A DNA stretch of 33,717 nucleotides from Halobacterium sp. CBA1126 (GCF_009741975.1 NZ_WPCF01000016.1:1-33717), one strand, 5' to 3'; numbered from the stretch's first letter, positions 15,148-24,991 are shown. Numbers and translations: made by a program. The notes: a model not told the origin generated them from the letters alone.

Positions 15148-16126
15148 TGGCCGACGAGATGGAGTTCATCGAGCAGGGCCTCCAGCGCTCCCAGATTGAC
15201 GAGTTCTTCGCCGACGAGCTGGCGCGCGCCGCTACGGCGGCATGGAGCTCGCCCCGACGCCGATGGGCATGCAGATCGTCCTGAAGGCCGAGAAGCCCGG
15301 GATGGTCATCGGCAAGGGCGGGAAGAACATCCGGAAGATCACGACCCAGCTCGAGGAGCGCTTCGACCTCGAGGACCCGCAGATTGACGTGCAGGAGGTC
15401 GACGAACCCGACCTCAACGCACAGATCGTCGCGGACCGCCTCGCGAACGCGCTCGAGCGCGGCTGGTACTTCCGGAAGGCCGGCCACACGACCATCGACC
15501 GCATCATGGAAGCCGGCGCCCTCGGCGCCGAGATCGTCCTGAGCGGGAAGGTCACCGGCAACCGCGGCCGCGTCGAGAAGTTCAACCGCGGCTACATCAA
15601 GCACAACGGCGAGCCCGCCGAGGAGATCGTCGACCACGGCAAGGGCGTCGCCGTGATGAAGCTCGGCACCATCGGCGTCAGCGTGAAGATCATCCCGCCG
15701 GAGGCGAAGCTCCCCGACGACTTCGAGATCCACGAGGACGCGAACATCGAGGACCTCGTCGTCGACGAGGAGGAAACCGGCGAGGAACTCGAAGAGCTCC
15801 TCGAAGGCGAAGGCGAGGAAGCCGAAGCCGGCGGTCCCGAGGGCGAGGCGCCCGAGGACGCCGCCGAGACCGAGGCGGCCGAGGAGGCCGCCGTCGAGGA
15901 GATCGTCGAGGAGGACGTCGACGCCGAAGAGGGCGCGTCCACGACCTCACCGCCGGACACCGACGGCGACGTCGAGGAGGACCTCGACGAGCTCGCCGCC
16001 GACGTCGAGGCGGAGGCCGAGGACGTCGAGAGCGAGGACTTCGACGAGCTGGAGTCCGACGCGGAGGAGACCGCCGAAGAGCTCCTCGAGGAGATGGACG
16101 AAGAGTCCGAGGAGGGTGAGGAATAA
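15147..16126 (+). CDS. rps3p: 30S ribosomal protein uS3 (S3p), with an apparent one-base frameshift
   Basis: Translation from ATG 15147 gives a typical uS3 start ([22 protein letters not shown]), but from 15231 this frame loses similarity. Family-like sequence resumes in the +2 frame at M-E-L-A-P-T-P-M-G (15242). Adding one G at about 15230, GCC-(G)GC-TAC, restores A-G-Y-G-G-M exactly, giving 326 residues. The KH domain G-K-G-G-K-N lies at about 56-59. The last about 110 residues are extremely acidic (E, D, A), longer than most uS3. uS3 is essential, so a sequencing or assembly error is the likely cause. Confidence 0.9.
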
Positions 16127-16350
16127 TGGCGATTCTCCACACCGAAGAGATCCGGGACATGACCCCCGCGGAACGCGAAGCAGAGCTCGAAGACATCGAG
16201 ACGGAGCTGCTGAACGCCAAGGCCGTCAAGGCCGCCGGCGGCGCCCCGGACAACCCGGGCCGCATCAGCGAGCTGCGTCGAACGGTCGCGCGAATCAAGA
16301 CGATTCAGCGCGAGGAAGGCGACCTCGAAGCGGAAACGGAGAGCGAGTAA
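16126..16350 (+). CDS. rpl29p: 50S ribosomal protein uL29 (L29p)
   Basis: 74 residues. The helical hairpin with [17 protein letters not shown] and the conserved [16 protein letters not shown] identify it. Its ATG overlaps the rps3 stop by one base. It sits near the tunnel exit beside uL23. Confidence 0.95.
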   Translation: MAILHTEEIRDMTPAEREAELEDIETELLNAKAVKAAGGAPDNPGRISELRRTVARIKTIQREEGDLEAETESE

Positions 16351-16351
16351 G

Positions 16352-16744
16352 ATGAGTGTGACGCCCGAGACACTGCCGCTACACGAACTCGTCGGCCTGT
16401 ACGCGCGGGTCGTCGAGTCCACCGACCCCTCGAGGGCCGGCATCGAGGGCGAGGTCGTCCGCGAGACGATGCGGACGCTCGTCGTCGACAGCGAGGAGCC
16501 GCGCTCCTCGGACAGCGGCGCCTCGGGCGTCAAACAGGTCCCCAAGCGGGGGACGACATTCGAGTTCCGACTCACAGATGAAGCTGCGGTCTCCGCGAAG
16601 GAGACCGGGACCGCGTCCCAACCTGCAGGTGGCGAGAGCCAAACCACTGGCGAGGGCGCGGCCTACGTTACGGTGGATGGGGTCGCGTTGCTCTCACGAC
16701 CCGCTACACGCTCCGAAACAGGAGTTGATTCGAAATGGCGATAG
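16352..16744 (+). CDS. rnp1: ribonuclease P protein component 1 (Rpp29/Pop4)
   Basis: 130 residues. The pattern L-H-E-L-V-G-L-Y-A-R-V-V-E-S-T-D-P, G-I-E-G-E-V-V-R-E-T-M-R-T-L-V-V and the central K-R-G-T-T-F-E-F-R-L correspond to the Sm-like barrel of archaeal Rpp29, which partners Rpp21 and helps RNase P RNA cleave tRNA leaders. The middle-to-late segment (about residues 80-105, rich in T, G, Q, A) looks like a low-complexity insertion. Its position between rpl29 and rps17 is conserved in archaea. Its end overlaps rps17 by 10 bases. Confidence 0.92.
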   Translation: MSVTPETLPLHELVGLYARVVESTDPSRAGIEGEVVRETMRTLVVDSEEPRSSDSGASGVKQVPKRGTTFEFRLTDEAAVSAKETGTASQPAGGESQTTGEGAAYVTVDGVALLSRPATRSETGVDSKWR

Positions 16745-17064
16745 GACTGAACGTAACAGAACCGGAAGGCACGTGCTCCCACGAGGACTGCCCGTTCCAC
16801 GGAAACCTCTCCGTGCGCGGTCAGGTCCTCGAGGGTGAAGTGGCTTCCACCGACATGGACAAGACCATCGTCGTCGAGCGCGAATACGACGTATTCGTGC
16901 CGAAGTACGACCGCTACATGAAGCGGCGGTCGCGCGTCCCGGCCCACCAGCCGGAGTGCCTCGACGTAGAGGTCGGCGACACGGTCAGTATCGCAGAAAC
17001 CCGACCGCTCTCGAAGACCAAGTCCCACGTGGTCGTCGAAGTCACCGACGGAGGTGACGCCTGA
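16735..17064 (+). CDS. rps17p: 30S ribosomal protein uS17 (S17p)
   Basis: 109 residues. [12 protein letters not shown] near the start, [10 protein letters not shown] and [10 protein letters not shown] in the barrel, and [18 protein letters not shown] identify archaeal uS17. The cysteine-containing N-terminal extension is typical. Its ATG lies inside the end of rnp1 and is preceded by GGAG at 16721. Confidence 0.96.
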   Translation: MAIGLNVTEPEGTCSHEDCPFHGNLSVRGQVLEGEVASTDMDKTIVVEREYDVFVPKYDRYMKRRSRVPAHQPECLDVEVGDTVSIAETRPLSKTKSHVVVEVTDGGDA

Positions 17065-17462
17065 TGGAAGCCATCAAGGCAGACGTCACGCAGGGCCTGG
17101 AGAAGGGCTCGCTCATCAACTGCGCCGACAACACCGGCGCGCGCGAGCTCAAGATCACGAGCGTACAGGGCTACCAAGGAACGAAGAACCGCCACCCGAA
17201 GGCCGGGCTCGGCGACACGGTGACCGTCTCGGTGACCAAGGGGACGCCGGAGATGCGTCGCCAGGTCCTCGAAGCGGTCATCGTCCGTCAGCGCAAGCCC
17301 ATCCGACGGCCGGACGGCACGCGCGTGAAGTTCGAGGACAACGCCGCAGTCGTCATCGACGACCTCGGCGAGCCTCGCGGGACCGAGATCAAGGGCCCCA
17401 TCTCGCGCGAAGTGGCGGAACGGTACGGTACCATCGCGAGTACCGCCACGATGATCGTATAG
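17064..17462 (+). CDS. rpl14p: 50S ribosomal protein uL14 (L14p)
   Basis: 132 residues. [14 protein letters not shown] near the start, [24 protein letters not shown] and [12 protein letters not shown] are all strongly conserved in uL14. It forms part of the factor-binding intersubunit face. It overlaps the rps17 stop by one base. Confidence 0.97.
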   Translation: MEAIKADVTQGLEKGSLINCADNTGARELKITSVQGYQGTKNRHPKAGLGDTVTVSVTKGTPEMRRQVLEAVIVRQRKPIRRPDGTRVKFEDNAAVVIDDLGEPRGTEIKGPISREVAERYGTIASTATMIV

Positions 17463-17465
17463 ACC

Positions 17466-17822
17466 ATGAGCGAACAACCACACAAACAGCGAAACCGCAC
17501 GGAGCGCGCGCCGCTTCACGAGCGACAGAAGCAGGTCCACGCGACGCTGTCCGACGAGCTCCGCGAGGAGTACGGCCAGCGACGCGTCCGCGTCAACGCC
17601 GGCGACACCGTCGAAGTGATGCGCGGCGACGACGCCGGCGACACCGGCGAGGTCGTCGACGTGGACCTCCGCGACGAGACGGTCCGCGTGGAGGACGTCA
17701 CCGTCGAGAAGGCCGATGGCGAGGAGCTGCCGAAGCCCATCGACGCCAGCAACCTCCGCGTCACCGAGCTCGACCTCGAAGACGACGTGCGCGCCGCGCG
17801 GCTCGAAGGTGACAACGAATGA
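17466..17822 (+). CDS. rpl24p: 50S ribosomal protein uL24 (L24p)
   Basis: 118 residues. A basic start ([20 protein letters not shown]) leads into the KOW motif [21 protein letters not shown]. uL24 nucleates large-subunit assembly. Its end overlaps rps4e by 4 bases. Confidence 0.96.
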   Translation: MSEQPHKQRNRTERAPLHERQKQVHATLSDELREEYGQRRVRVNAGDTVEVMRGDDAGDTGEVVDVDLRDETVRVEDVTVEKADGEELPKPIDASNLRVTELDLEDDVRAARLEGDNE

Positions 17823-18538
17823 CGAACCACCAGAAGCGACTCTCGGTACCGAAGTCCTGGCCGGTCGAGCGGAAGACGGAGACGTTCACCGCGAAGGCCG
17901 GGGCCGGTCCGCACGGCGAGTCGGGCGTTCCGCTCGTCGTCGTGCTCCGGGACGTCCTGGGCTACGTCGACGACGCCAGCGAGGCGCAGTACGCCATCAA
18001 CACCGACGGCGTGCTCGTCAACGGCGGCTCGGTCGGCGACGTCAACCGCCCCATCGGGATGTTCGACATCCTGGCGTTCCCCGAGCGCGACGAACACTAC
18101 CGCGTCTTCCCCGACGAAGGGGGACGGCTCGGTCTGACGCCCATCGACGCGGACGCGGCGGACAGCAAGCTCAGCAAGGTCGAGGACAAGACCACCGTCT
18201 CCGGTGGGCAGACCCAGCTGAACCTCCACGACGGCACGAACCTGCTCGTCGAGGAGGACGTCTACAGCGGGAACGACTCCGTCGTCGTGGACAACGAGTC
18301 CAGCGACGTGGTCGCCCACTTCGAGTACGAGGAGGGCGCGCTGGTCACCGCAGTCGCGGGCCAGCACGCCGGCGACATCGGCCGCATCGACGAGATCGCG
18401 GTCCAGCCGGGCAGCGCCGACAACACCGTCTACGTGGAGACCGCCGACGGTAGCTTCGAGACGGTCGAAGAGTACGTCGTGGTCATCGACGAGAACTTCG
18501 TCGAGGACGACGCGGAACTCCCGGGTGATGGCGAATGA
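17819..18538 (+). CDS. rps4e: 30S ribosomal protein eS4 (S4e)
   Basis: 239 residues, an archaeal/eukaryotic protein with no bacterial orthologue. [11 protein letters not shown] at the start, the S4-like segment with [19 protein letters not shown], and a C-terminal KOW-like part ([12 protein letters not shown]) are visible. It overlaps both neighbours by 4 bases. Confidence 0.96.
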   Translation: MTNHQKRLSVPKSWPVERKTETFTAKAGAGPHGESGVPLVVVLRDVLGYVDDASEAQYAINTDGVLVNGGSVGDVNRPIGMFDILAFPERDEHYRVFPDEGGRLGLTPIDADAADSKLSKVEDKTTVSGGQTQLNLHDGTNLLVEEDVYSGNDSVVVDNESSDVVAHFEYEEGALVTAVAGQHAGDIGRIDEIAVQPGSADNTVYVETADGSFETVEEYVVVIDENFVEDDAELPGDGE

Positions 18539-19059
18539 GCGAGGCCGAAGCCGACTTCCACGAGATGCGCGAGCCGCGCATCGAGAAGGTCGTCGCCCAC
18601 ATGGGCGTCGGTCAGGGCGGTGTCGACCTCCAGAACGCCGAGAGCATCCTCGAGGAGATCACGGGCCAGCAGACGGTCCGGACGACCGCCAAGCGCACCG
18701 AACCCGAGTTCGGCATCCGCGAGGGCGACCCGATCGGCGCGAAGGTCACGCTCCGCGGCGACGACGCCCACGACTTCCTCGACCGGGCGCTCCCGAACGT
18801 CGACCTCGACGCGCGGCAGTTCGACGACACGGGGAACGTGAGCTTCGGCGTCGAAGAGCACACCGACTTCCCGAGTCAGGAGTACGACCCCGACGTCGGA
18901 ATCTACGGCCTCGACGTGACCGTGAACCTCGTGCGCCCGGGCTACCGGGTCGCGAAGCGCGATCAGGTCAGCCGCCAGATTCCGTCGAACCACCGGCTCA
19001 ACCCCGAGGACGCGGTGGCGTTCCTCGAAGCGAACTTCGACGTGGAGGTCAACGAATGA
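18535..19059 (+). CDS. rpl5p: 50S ribosomal protein uL5 (L5p)
   Basis: 174 residues. [22 protein letters not shown] and the [10 protein letters not shown] segment followed by [12 protein letters not shown] are typical of archaeal uL5, which binds 5S rRNA in the central protuberance with uL18. The end overlaps rps14 by 4 bases. Confidence 0.96.
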   Translation: MSEAEADFHEMREPRIEKVVAHMGVGQGGVDLQNAESILEEITGQQTVRTTAKRTEPEFGIREGDPIGAKVTLRGDDAHDFLDRALPNVDLDARQFDDTGNVSFGVEEHTDFPSQEYDPDVGIYGLDVTVNLVRPGYRVAKRDQVSRQIPSNHRLNPEDAVAFLEANFDVEVNE

Positions 19060-19211
19060 GCGAGAGCGAACAAGCAGAAGAGACGGGCCAGACACACGAG
19101 TGCCGGCGCTGCGGCCGCAAGCAGGGCCTCGTCGGCAAGTACGACATCTGGCTCTGTCGACAGTGCTTCCGTGAGATTGCCCGTTCGATGGGCTTCAAGA
19201 AGTACAGCTAA
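19056..19211 (+). CDS. rps14p: 30S ribosomal protein uS14, zinc-ribbon form (S14p)
   Basis: Only 51 residues. Two CxxC pairs (C16-R-R-C19 and C34-R-Q-C37) bind zinc; the end [10 protein letters not shown] is the family signature. It begins at ATG 19056, overlapping the rpl5 stop, and ends two bases before rps8. Its shortness makes it easy to miss in gene prediction. Confidence 0.96.
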   Translation: MSESEQAEETGQTHECRRCGRKQGLVGKYDIWLCRQCFREIARSMGFKKYS

Positions 19212-19213
19212 CA

Positions 19214-19606
19214 ATGACGGCAAACGATCCCCTCTCCGACGCGGTCTCCGGCATCGACAACGCCGAGAGCGTCGGACACCTCACGCATACGGTAGAGCCC
19301 GCCTCCAACTTGGTCGGCTCCGTCCTCGAGGTCTTCTACGACCGCGGGTACATCGACGGCTTCGAGTTCGTCGACGACGGCAAGGCCGGCAAGTTCGAGG
19401 TCGAACTGAAAGGTGCCATCAACGAGTGTGGCCCCGTGAACCCACGGTACTCCGTGGAAGCCGACGGTTACGAGAAGTGGGAGAAGCGCTACCTCCCCGC
19501 TCGTGACTACGGCGCGCTCGTCGTCACGACGAGCCACGGCATCATGAGCCACTACGAGGCCCGCGAACAGGGCATCGGTGGCCAAGTGATCGCGTACGTA
19601 TACTAA
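19214..19606 (+). CDS. rps8p: 30S ribosomal protein uS8 (S8p)
   Basis: 130 residues. N-D-P-L-S-D-A-V-S-G-I-D-N-A-E at the start, F-E-V-E-L-K-G-A-I-N-E-C-G and the C-terminal T-T-S-H-G-I-M-S-H-Y-E-A are the archaeal uS8 signature. It binds the central domain of 16S rRNA. Confidence 0.97.
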   Translation: MTANDPLSDAVSGIDNAESVGHLTHTVEPASNLVGSVLEVFYDRGYIDGFEFVDDGKAGKFEVELKGAINECGPVNPRYSVEADGYEKWEKRYLPARDYGALVVTTSHGIMSHYEAREQGIGGQVIAYVY

Positions 19607-19608
19607 TC

Positions 19609-20145
19609 ATGGCACGAGTCGAAATCGAAATTCCGGACGACGTGACGGCCGAGGTCGACCACCTCGACCTCACCGTCGAAGGCCCCGAAGGGTCCGTGTC
19701 GCGACGCCTCTGGTACCCCGACGTCGACGTCGACGTCGAGGACGACGCGGTCGTCGTCTCCAGCGACGTCGACGACGCGAAGACGCTCTCGACGGTCGGT
19801 ACGTTCGAGAGCCACGTGGAGAACATGTTCCACGGCGTCACCGAGGGCTGGGAGTACCAGCTCGAGGTCCACTACTCTCACTTCCCCATGCAGGTGGAAG
19901 TCGAGGGCGACGAGGTCGTCATCCAGAACTTCCTCGGCGAGAAGGCGCCGCGACGAACGCCGATTCGCGGGGACACCGAGGTCTCCGTGGACGGCGAGGA
20001 AGTGACGCTCAACGGCCCGAGTATCGAGGACGTCGGCCAGACGGCGGCCGACATCGAACAGCTCACGCGCGTCACCGACAAGGACACGCGCGTGTTCCAG
20101 GACGGCGTGTACATCGTCGAAAAGCCCACGAAGGGAGGTGCCTGA
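19609..20145 (+). CDS. rpl6p: 50S ribosomal protein uL6 (L6p)
   Basis: 178 residues, two tandem similar folds. V-E-G-P-E-G-S-V-S-R, the M-F-H-G-V-T-E-G-W-E-Y-Q-L centre, and N-F-L-G-E-K-A-P-R-R-T-P are conserved in archaeal uL6. It lies close to the factor-binding centre. A GGAGGTG sits in its last codons, before rpl32e, as a ribosome binding site for the next gene. Confidence 0.96.
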   Translation: MARVEIEIPDDVTAEVDHLDLTVEGPEGSVSRRLWYPDVDVDVEDDAVVVSSDVDDAKTLSTVGTFESHVENMFHGVTEGWEYQLEVHYSHFPMQVEVEGDEVVIQNFLGEKAPRRTPIRGDTEVSVDGEEVTLNGPSIEDVGQTAADIEQLTRVTDKDTRVFQDGVYIVEKPTKGGA

Positions 20146-20148
20146 TAG

Positions 20149-20871
20149 ATGGCTGAAGAAGAAGAAGCGAACAACGACACGCCAGAGACACTGGAAGACG
20201 TCTCGGGCGTCGGCCCCTCGAAGGCGGAGACGCTCCGCGAGGCCGGCTACGAGTCCGTCGAGGACATGCGGGCAGCGAGCCAGAGCGAACTCGCGGACGT
20301 CGACGGCGTCGGCAACGCGCTCGCAGCGCGCATCAAAGCCGACGTCGGCGGTCTCGAGGTCGAAGAGGAGACCGAGGCCGAGGTCGAGGAAGCCGAACCC
20401 GAGGAAGAAGAGACCGAGGAGGAAGTGGAGACGGAGCTCCGTCCCCGCGGCCTCACCGAGAAGACGCCGGAGCTCAGCGACGACGAGGAGCGCTTGTTGA
20501 ACAAGCGCCGTCGCGAGGGCAAGCCGCAGTTCAACCGGCAGGACTACCACAAGAAGAAGCGGACGCCGAAGTCCTGGCGTCGCCCGCGGGGCCAGCTGTC
20601 CAAGCAGCGCCGCGGCGTGAAGGGCAAGGGCGACACCGTCGAGGCCGGCTTCCGGACGCCGGAAGCGGTCCGCGGCAAACACCCCAGCGGCTTCGAGGAG
20701 GTCCGCGTGCACAACACGGACGACCTCGAGGAGATCGACCCGGACACGGAGGCGGCCCGCATCGCCTCGAAGGTTGGCGCACGCAAGCGCGAGCGCATCG
20801 AGGAGCAGGCCGAAGAGGCGGGCATCCGCGTCCTGAATCCGACCTACGTCGAAGTGGAGGTTGACCAATGA
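20149..20871 (+). CDS. rpl32e: 50S ribosomal protein eL32 with N-terminal helix-hairpin-helix extension
   Basis: 240 residues. The eL32 core is the C-terminal half: [23 protein letters not shown] and H-P-S-G-F-E-E-V-R. The first about 60 residues carry two helix-hairpin-helix motifs ([10 protein letters not shown] and [10 protein letters not shown]), then an acidic linker of about 35 residues rich in E. This extension is characteristic of haloarchaeal eL32 and absent from most other archaea. Confidence 0.95.
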   Translation: MAEEEEANNDTPETLEDVSGVGPSKAETLREAGYESVEDMRAASQSELADVDGVGNALAARIKADVGGLEVEEETEAEVEEAEPEEEETEEEVETELRPRGLTEKTPELSDDEERLLNKRRREGKPQFNRQDYHKKKRTPKSWRRPRGQLSKQRRGVKGKGDTVEAGFRTPEAVRGKHPSGFEEVRVHNTDDLEEIDPDTEAARIASKVGARKRERIEEQAEEAGIRVLNPTYVEVEVDQ

Positions 20872-21317
20872 GCGACCTGAGCGCACAGAAGCGGCTCGCG
20901 GCCGACGTCCTCGACGTCGGGGAGAACCGCGTCTGGTTCGACCCCGAAGCGCAGGGCGAAATCGCGGACGCGATCACCCGCGAGGACATCCGCGAGCTCG
21001 TCGACGAAGGGACGATTGCGGCAGAGGAGAAGAACGGGAACTCGCGCGGTCGCGCACGAGAGCGCGACGAGAAGAAGGCCTACGGACACCAGAAGGGGGC
21101 CGGCACCCGGAAGGGGAAGGCCGGCGCCCGGCAGGACGACAAGCAGTCGTACATGGGCCAGATTCGCGCGCAGCGGCGGACGCTCCGGGAACTCCGCGAC
21201 GAGGGTGAGCTCACCCAGAGTCAGTACCGGAAGCTGTACAACATGGCCAACGGTGGCGAGTTCGACAGCGTCCGACGCCTCAAGAACTACGTCGAAGAAC
21301 ACTACGGTGATAGCTAA
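20868..21317 (+). CDS. rpl19e: 50S ribosomal protein eL19 (L19e)
   Basis: 149 residues. [21 protein letters not shown] and the very basic [18 protein letters not shown] stretch are diagnostic. It is archaeal/eukaryotic only and wraps rRNA through long helices. It overlaps rpl32e by 4 bases and the rpl18 start by 1. Confidence 0.96.
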   Translation: MSDLSAQKRLAADVLDVGENRVWFDPEAQGEIADAITREDIRELVDEGTIAAEEKNGNSRGRARERDEKKAYGHQKGAGTRKGKAGARQDDKQSYMGQIRAQRRTLRELRDEGELTQSQYRKLYNMANGGEFDSVRRLKNYVEEHYGDS

Positions 21318-21874
21318 TGGCGACAGGACCACGATACAAGGTGCCGATGCGGCGCCGCCGCGAGGTCCGGACCGACTACCATCAGAGGTTGCGCCTCCTG
21401 AAGTCAGGGAAACCTCGGCTCGTTGCTCGGAAGAGCAACAAGCACGTCACGGCGCAGCTGGTCGTGACCGGACCCGACGGCGACGAAACGATTGCGAGCG
21501 CACACTCCAGCGACCTCGCCGAGTACGGCTGGGAGGCTCCCACGGGGAACCTGCCGGCGGCGTACCTGACGGGGCTGCTCGCTGGCGTTCGCGCGCAGGA
21601 CTCGGACGCTGAGGAGGCCGTCCTCGACATCGGCCTTAACAGCGCGACGCCGGGTTCGAAGGTGTTCGCGGTACAGGAGGGCGCGATCGACGCCGGCCTC
21701 GACGTCCCGCACAACGACTCGGTCCTCGCGGACTGGTCGCGGACGCGCGGCGAACACATCGCGGAGTACGCCGAGTCTCTCGACGAGCCGCTGTACGGCG
21801 GCGAGTTCGACGCAACGGAGCTTCCCGAGCACTTCGACGAGGTGCGGGAGGCAATCATGGAGGACAACGAATGA
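21317..21874 (+). CDS. rpl18p: 50S ribosomal protein uL18 (L18p)
   Basis: 185 residues. [31 protein letters not shown] and V-L-D-I-G-L-N identify the 5S rRNA-binding uL18. The longer C-terminal part (V-P-H-N-D-S-V-L and R-G-E-H-I-A-E-Y) is archaeal. Its end overlaps rps5 by 4 bases. Confidence 0.96.
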   Translation: MATGPRYKVPMRRRREVRTDYHQRLRLLKSGKPRLVARKSNKHVTAQLVVTGPDGDETIASAHSSDLAEYGWEAPTGNLPAAYLTGLLAGVRAQDSDAEEAVLDIGLNSATPGSKVFAVQEGAIDAGLDVPHNDSVLADWSRTRGEHIAEYAESLDEPLYGGEFDATELPEHFDEVREAIMEDNE

Positions 21875-22509
21875 GCTACGACGACACCTGGCAACCGAAG
21901 ACTCGCCTGGGTCGCCTCGTCAAGGACGGCGACATCGACTCGATGTCCGACGCCCTCGACAGCGGACTCCCGCTCAAGGAGCCGGAGATCGTCGACAACC
22001 TGCTGCCGGGACTCGACGACGAAGTGCTGGACATCAACATGGTCCAGCGCATGACCGACTCCGGTCGGCGCGTGAAGTTCCGCTGCGTGGTCGTCGTCGG
22101 CAACCGCGACGGCTACGTCGGCTACGCGGAAGGCCGCGACGACCAGGTCGGCGGCGCCATCCAGAAGGCGATCGAGGTCGCGAAACTGAACATCATCGAC
22201 GTCTCCCGCGGCTGCGGGTCCTGGGAGTGTGGCTGTGGGCGCCCCCACACCGTCGCACTCAAGACGACCGGGCAGGCCGGGAGCGTCGAGGTCGAACTGA
22301 TTCCCGCGCCGCGCGGCCTCGGCCTCGCGGGCGGCGAGACGGTGCGCCACGTCCTCGAGCTCGCGGGCATCGACGACGCGTGGACGCGCTCCTCGGGGAA
22401 GACCCGGACGACGGTGAACTTCGCGAAGGCGACGTTCAACGCGCTCCGGAAGACCGCGGAAGCCCGCGTCCCCCAGCACGCCCACGAGCAGCGTGAGGTG
22501 ATCGAGTGA
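21871..22509 (+). CDS. rps5p: 30S ribosomal protein uS5 (S5p)
   Basis: 212 residues. [14 protein letters not shown], the dsRBD-like [18 protein letters not shown], and the [11 protein letters not shown] loop (cysteine-rich, archaeal/eukaryotic) are visible, followed by the [11 protein letters not shown] fold. It guards the mRNA entry channel. Confidence 0.97.
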   Translation: MSYDDTWQPKTRLGRLVKDGDIDSMSDALDSGLPLKEPEIVDNLLPGLDDEVLDINMVQRMTDSGRRVKFRCVVVVGNRDGYVGYAEGRDDQVGGAIQKAIEVAKLNIIDVSRGCGSWECGCGRPHTVALKTTGQAGSVEVELIPAPRGLGLAGGETVRHVLELAGIDDAWTRSSGKTRTTVNFAKATFNALRKTAEARVPQHAHEQREVIE

Positions 22510-22973
22510 TGCAGGCGGTCGTCCAGCTGCGCGGCGAGGTCAACATCAGCGAGGACGTCGTCGACACGCTCGAGATGCTGAACATCCACAACGTCAACCA
22601 CTGCGCGCTCGTCCCCGAGACGGACGCCTACGACGGGATGGTCGCGAAGGTCAACGACTTCGTGGCGTTCGGCGAGCCGAGCCGCGACGTGCTCGCGGAG
22701 CTCATCGCGGCGCGCGCCGAGCCCGAGACGGGGTCGGCGGACGTCGACGACGAGTGGGTCGCCGAGAACACCGACTACGACGACGTCGACGACCTCGCGG
22801 ACGCGCTCCTCGACGAGGAGACGACGCTCCGCGGGGCCGGACTCGCACCCGCGCTCCGCCTGCACCCGCCGCGTGGCGGCCACGACGGCATCAAGCAGCC
22901 GGTCAGCGAGGGCGGCGAGCTCGGCAAACACACCACCGAGGAGATAGACGACCTCCTCACCGACATGCACTAA
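22509..22973 (+). CDS. rpl30p: 50S ribosomal protein uL30 (L30p)
   Basis: 154 residues. [22 protein letters not shown] and the end with A-L-R-L-H-P-P-R-G-G-H-D-G-I-K are the long archaeal form (the bacterial protein is about 60 residues). ATG 22509 overlaps the rps5 stop by one base; a GTG one codon earlier is unlikely to be used. Confidence 0.95.
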   Translation: MQAVVQLRGEVNISEDVVDTLEMLNIHNVNHCALVPETDAYDGMVAKVNDFVAFGEPSRDVLAELIAARAEPETGSADVDDEWVAENTDYDDVDDLADALLDEETTLRGAGLAPALRLHPPRGGHDGIKQPVSEGGELGKHTTEEIDDLLTDMH

Positions 22974-22975
22974 CT

Positions 22976-23437
22976 ATGACGAGCAAGAAACGACGACAAC
23001 GCGGCTCCCGCACGCACGGCGGCGGCACGCACAAGAACCGGCGCGGCGCCGGTAACCGCGGCGGCCGCGGCCGCGCGGGTCGCAAGAAACACGAGCAACA
23101 CAACTACGAGGACGTCGGCAAGTCCGGCTTCAAGCGCCCGGAGAAGACCGACCGCGACGTCCGCGAGGTCTCCGTCCAGAAGCTCGACGAGGACATCGCG
23201 CTGCTCGTCGCTGACGGGGTCGCCGAGGAGACGGAGTTCGGCTACCGCGTCGACGCCCGCGACGTCGCCGAGGACGGCTGGGAGGCCGACGAGGTCAAAG
23301 TGCTCGGTAGCGGACAGGTCCACGAACAGCTCGAAGTGACGGCGGACGCGTTCTCCGCGGGCGCCGTCGAACTCATCGAGAGCGAGGGCGGCGACGCCGT
23401 CGTCTCCGAGCGCGGTTCCGAGGACAGCGAGGAGTAA
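22976..23437 (+). CDS. rpl15p: 50S ribosomal protein uL15 (L15p)
   Basis: 153 residues. The basic glycine-rich N-terminus (R-T-H-G-G-G-T-H-K-N-R-R-G-A-G-N-R-G-G) and the domain with V-L-G-S-G-Q-V-H, then A-F-S-A-G-A-V-E identify uL15. It is followed after 3 bases by secY. The acidic last ten residues are typical of haloarchaeal proteins. Confidence 0.96.
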   Translation: MTSKKRRQRGSRTHGGGTHKNRRGAGNRGGRGRAGRKKHEQHNYEDVGKSGFKRPEKTDRDVREVSVQKLDEDIALLVADGVAEETEFGYRVDARDVAEDGWEADEVKVLGSGQVHEQLEVTADAFSAGAVELIESEGGDAVVSERGSEDSEE

Positions 23438-23440
23438 CCC

Positions 23441-24916
23441 ATGGGATGGAAGGAGACTGCCGCACCGGTCCTCACGCGGATGCCCGCAGTCCAGCGTCCG
23501 GAAGGACACGTGCCGTTCCGCCGCAAGATGTACTGGACGGCCGGCGTGCTCGTCCTGTACTTCTTCCTGACGAACGTCACGCTCTGGGGGCTCGACACCG
23601 GCGCGAGCCAGGACCTCTTCGGTCAGTTCCGGAGCCTGCTCGCCGGCGGACAGGGGACAGTGCTCCAGCTCGGCATCGGCCCCATCGTCACGGGGAGCAT
23701 CGTCCTCCAGCTGCTCGGCGGGGCGAACCTGCTGGGGCTAGACACGAACGACCCCCGCGACCAGGCGATCTACCAGGGACTCCAGAAGATGCTGGTCATC
23801 GTGATGGTGTTCCTGACGGGCATCCCGATGGTGTTCTTCGGGAACTTCCTGCAGCCCAGCGCCGCGCTCGCGCAGAGCCTCGGCGTCGGTTCGTTCGGCG
23901 TGCAGGTGCTGTTGTTCGCCCAGATCGCCGCCGGTGGCATTCTCCTGTTGTTCATGGACGAGGTCATCTCGAAGTGGGGCGTCGGCTCCGGTATCGGCCT
24001 GTTCATCGTGGCGGGCGTGAGCCAGAGCCTCGTCGGCGGGTTCATCTTCTGGGAGGGGCAGTTCCCGAACCAGGGACTCATCCCGAACTGGATCTCGCTG
24101 GCGCTGGGTAACGTCTCGAACATCCCGCCGCTGCTCTCGATGGACGGGCTCTCCTTCCTGCTCATTCAGGGCGGCATCCTCGGGCTGTTCACGACGCTGC
24201 TCATCTACGTCACGGTCGTGTACGCCGAGAGCGTGCGCGTCGAGATTCCGCTGAGCCACGCTCGCGTGAAGGGCGCGCGCGGTCGGTTCCCCGTGAAGCT
24301 CATCTACGCGAGCGTCCTGCCGATGATTCTCGTTCGTGCGCTGCAGGCGAACATCCAGTTCCTCGGCCAGATTCTGAACTCGACGACGGGCATCCCGTCG
24401 TGGCTGGGGGTCTACCAGGACGGCACCGCCATCAGCGGGCTGTTCTACTACCTCTCGCCCATCTACAACCGCGAGAGCTGGATGTGGTGGCTCGGCGGCG
24501 TGCCCGCCGGCATCGAGCCGTGGCAGATCATGATCCGCATCGGCGTCGACCTGACGTTCATGATCGTCGGGGGCGCCGTCTTCGCCATCTTCTGGGTGGA
24601 GACGACGGACATGGGTCCGGAGGCCACCGCGAAACAGATCCAGAACTCGGGGATGCAGATTCCCGGGTTCCGGAAGAACCTCGGGGTCATCGAGAAGGTC
24701 CTCGAGCGCTACATCCCGCAGGTGACCGTGCTCGGCGGCGCGCTTGTCGGGCTGCTGGCGGTGCTGGCGAACATGCTCGGCACCATCGGCAACGTCACCG
24801 GGACGGGCCTGCTGCTGACAATCTCCATCACGTACAAGCTCTACGAGGAGATCGCCGAAGAGCAGATGATGGAGATGCACCCGATGATGCGGGAGATGTT
24901 CGGCGGCGGCGACTGA
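23441..24916 (+). CDS. secY: preprotein translocase subunit SecY
   Basis: 491 residues with about 10 membrane helices, the channel of the Sec translocon. The N-terminal amphipathic region, the plug-region sequence after helix 1, K-W-G-V-G-S-G-I-G-L, the cytosolic loop R-V-E-I-P-L-S-H-A-R-V-K-G with the conserved ribosome/SRP-facing basic residues, and the end V-T-G-T-G-L-L-L-T-I are recognisable. Downstream position after rpl15 is the standard archaeal arrangement. No adk follows in this window. Confidence 0.97.
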   Translation: MGWKETAAPVLTRMPAVQRPEGHVPFRRKMYWTAGVLVLYFFLTNVTLWGLDTGASQDLFGQFRSLLAGGQGTVLQLGIGPIVTGSIVLQLLGGANLLGLDTNDPRDQAIYQGLQKMLVIVMVFLTGIPMVFFGNFLQPSAALAQSLGVGSFGVQVLLFAQIAAGGILLLFMDEVISKWGVGSGIGLFIVAGVSQSLVGGFIFWEGQFPNQGLIPNWISLALGNVSNIPPLLSMDGLSFLLIQGGILGLFTTLLIYVTVVYAESVRVEIPLSHARVKGARGRFPVKLIYASVLPMILVRALQANIQFLGQILNSTTGIPSWLGVYQDGTAISGLFYYLSPIYNRESWMWWLGGVPAGIEPWQIMIRIGVDLTFMIVGGAVFAIFWVETTDMGPEATAKQIQNSGMQIPGFRKNLGVIEKVLERYIPQVTVLGGALVGLLAVLANMLGTIGNVTGTGLLLTISITYKLYEEIAEEQMMEMHPMMREMFGGGD

Positions 24917-24925
24917 GCGACGCCC

Positions 24926-24940
24926 GATTTTCCATCTTTT
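24926..24940 (+). terminator. T-rich terminator after secY
   Basis: Two TTTT runs, at 24928-24931 and 24937-24940, lie 12-24 bases after the secY stop. Archaeal transcription ends on T-runs without needing a hairpin. They are the only such runs before the convergent EamA gene, so they probably end the whole ribosomal transcript. Confidence 0.55.
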
Positions 24941-24991
24941 CGCGACTCGCCCGTAGCGACGGCGACACCGGCCGCCGCGGACGCCGTGCGC

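Noticed and set aside
15147-15245. Programmed frameshift in rps3p
   Set aside because: There is no slippery repeat, no downstream pseudoknot I can see, and no known case in this family. A missing base is simpler.
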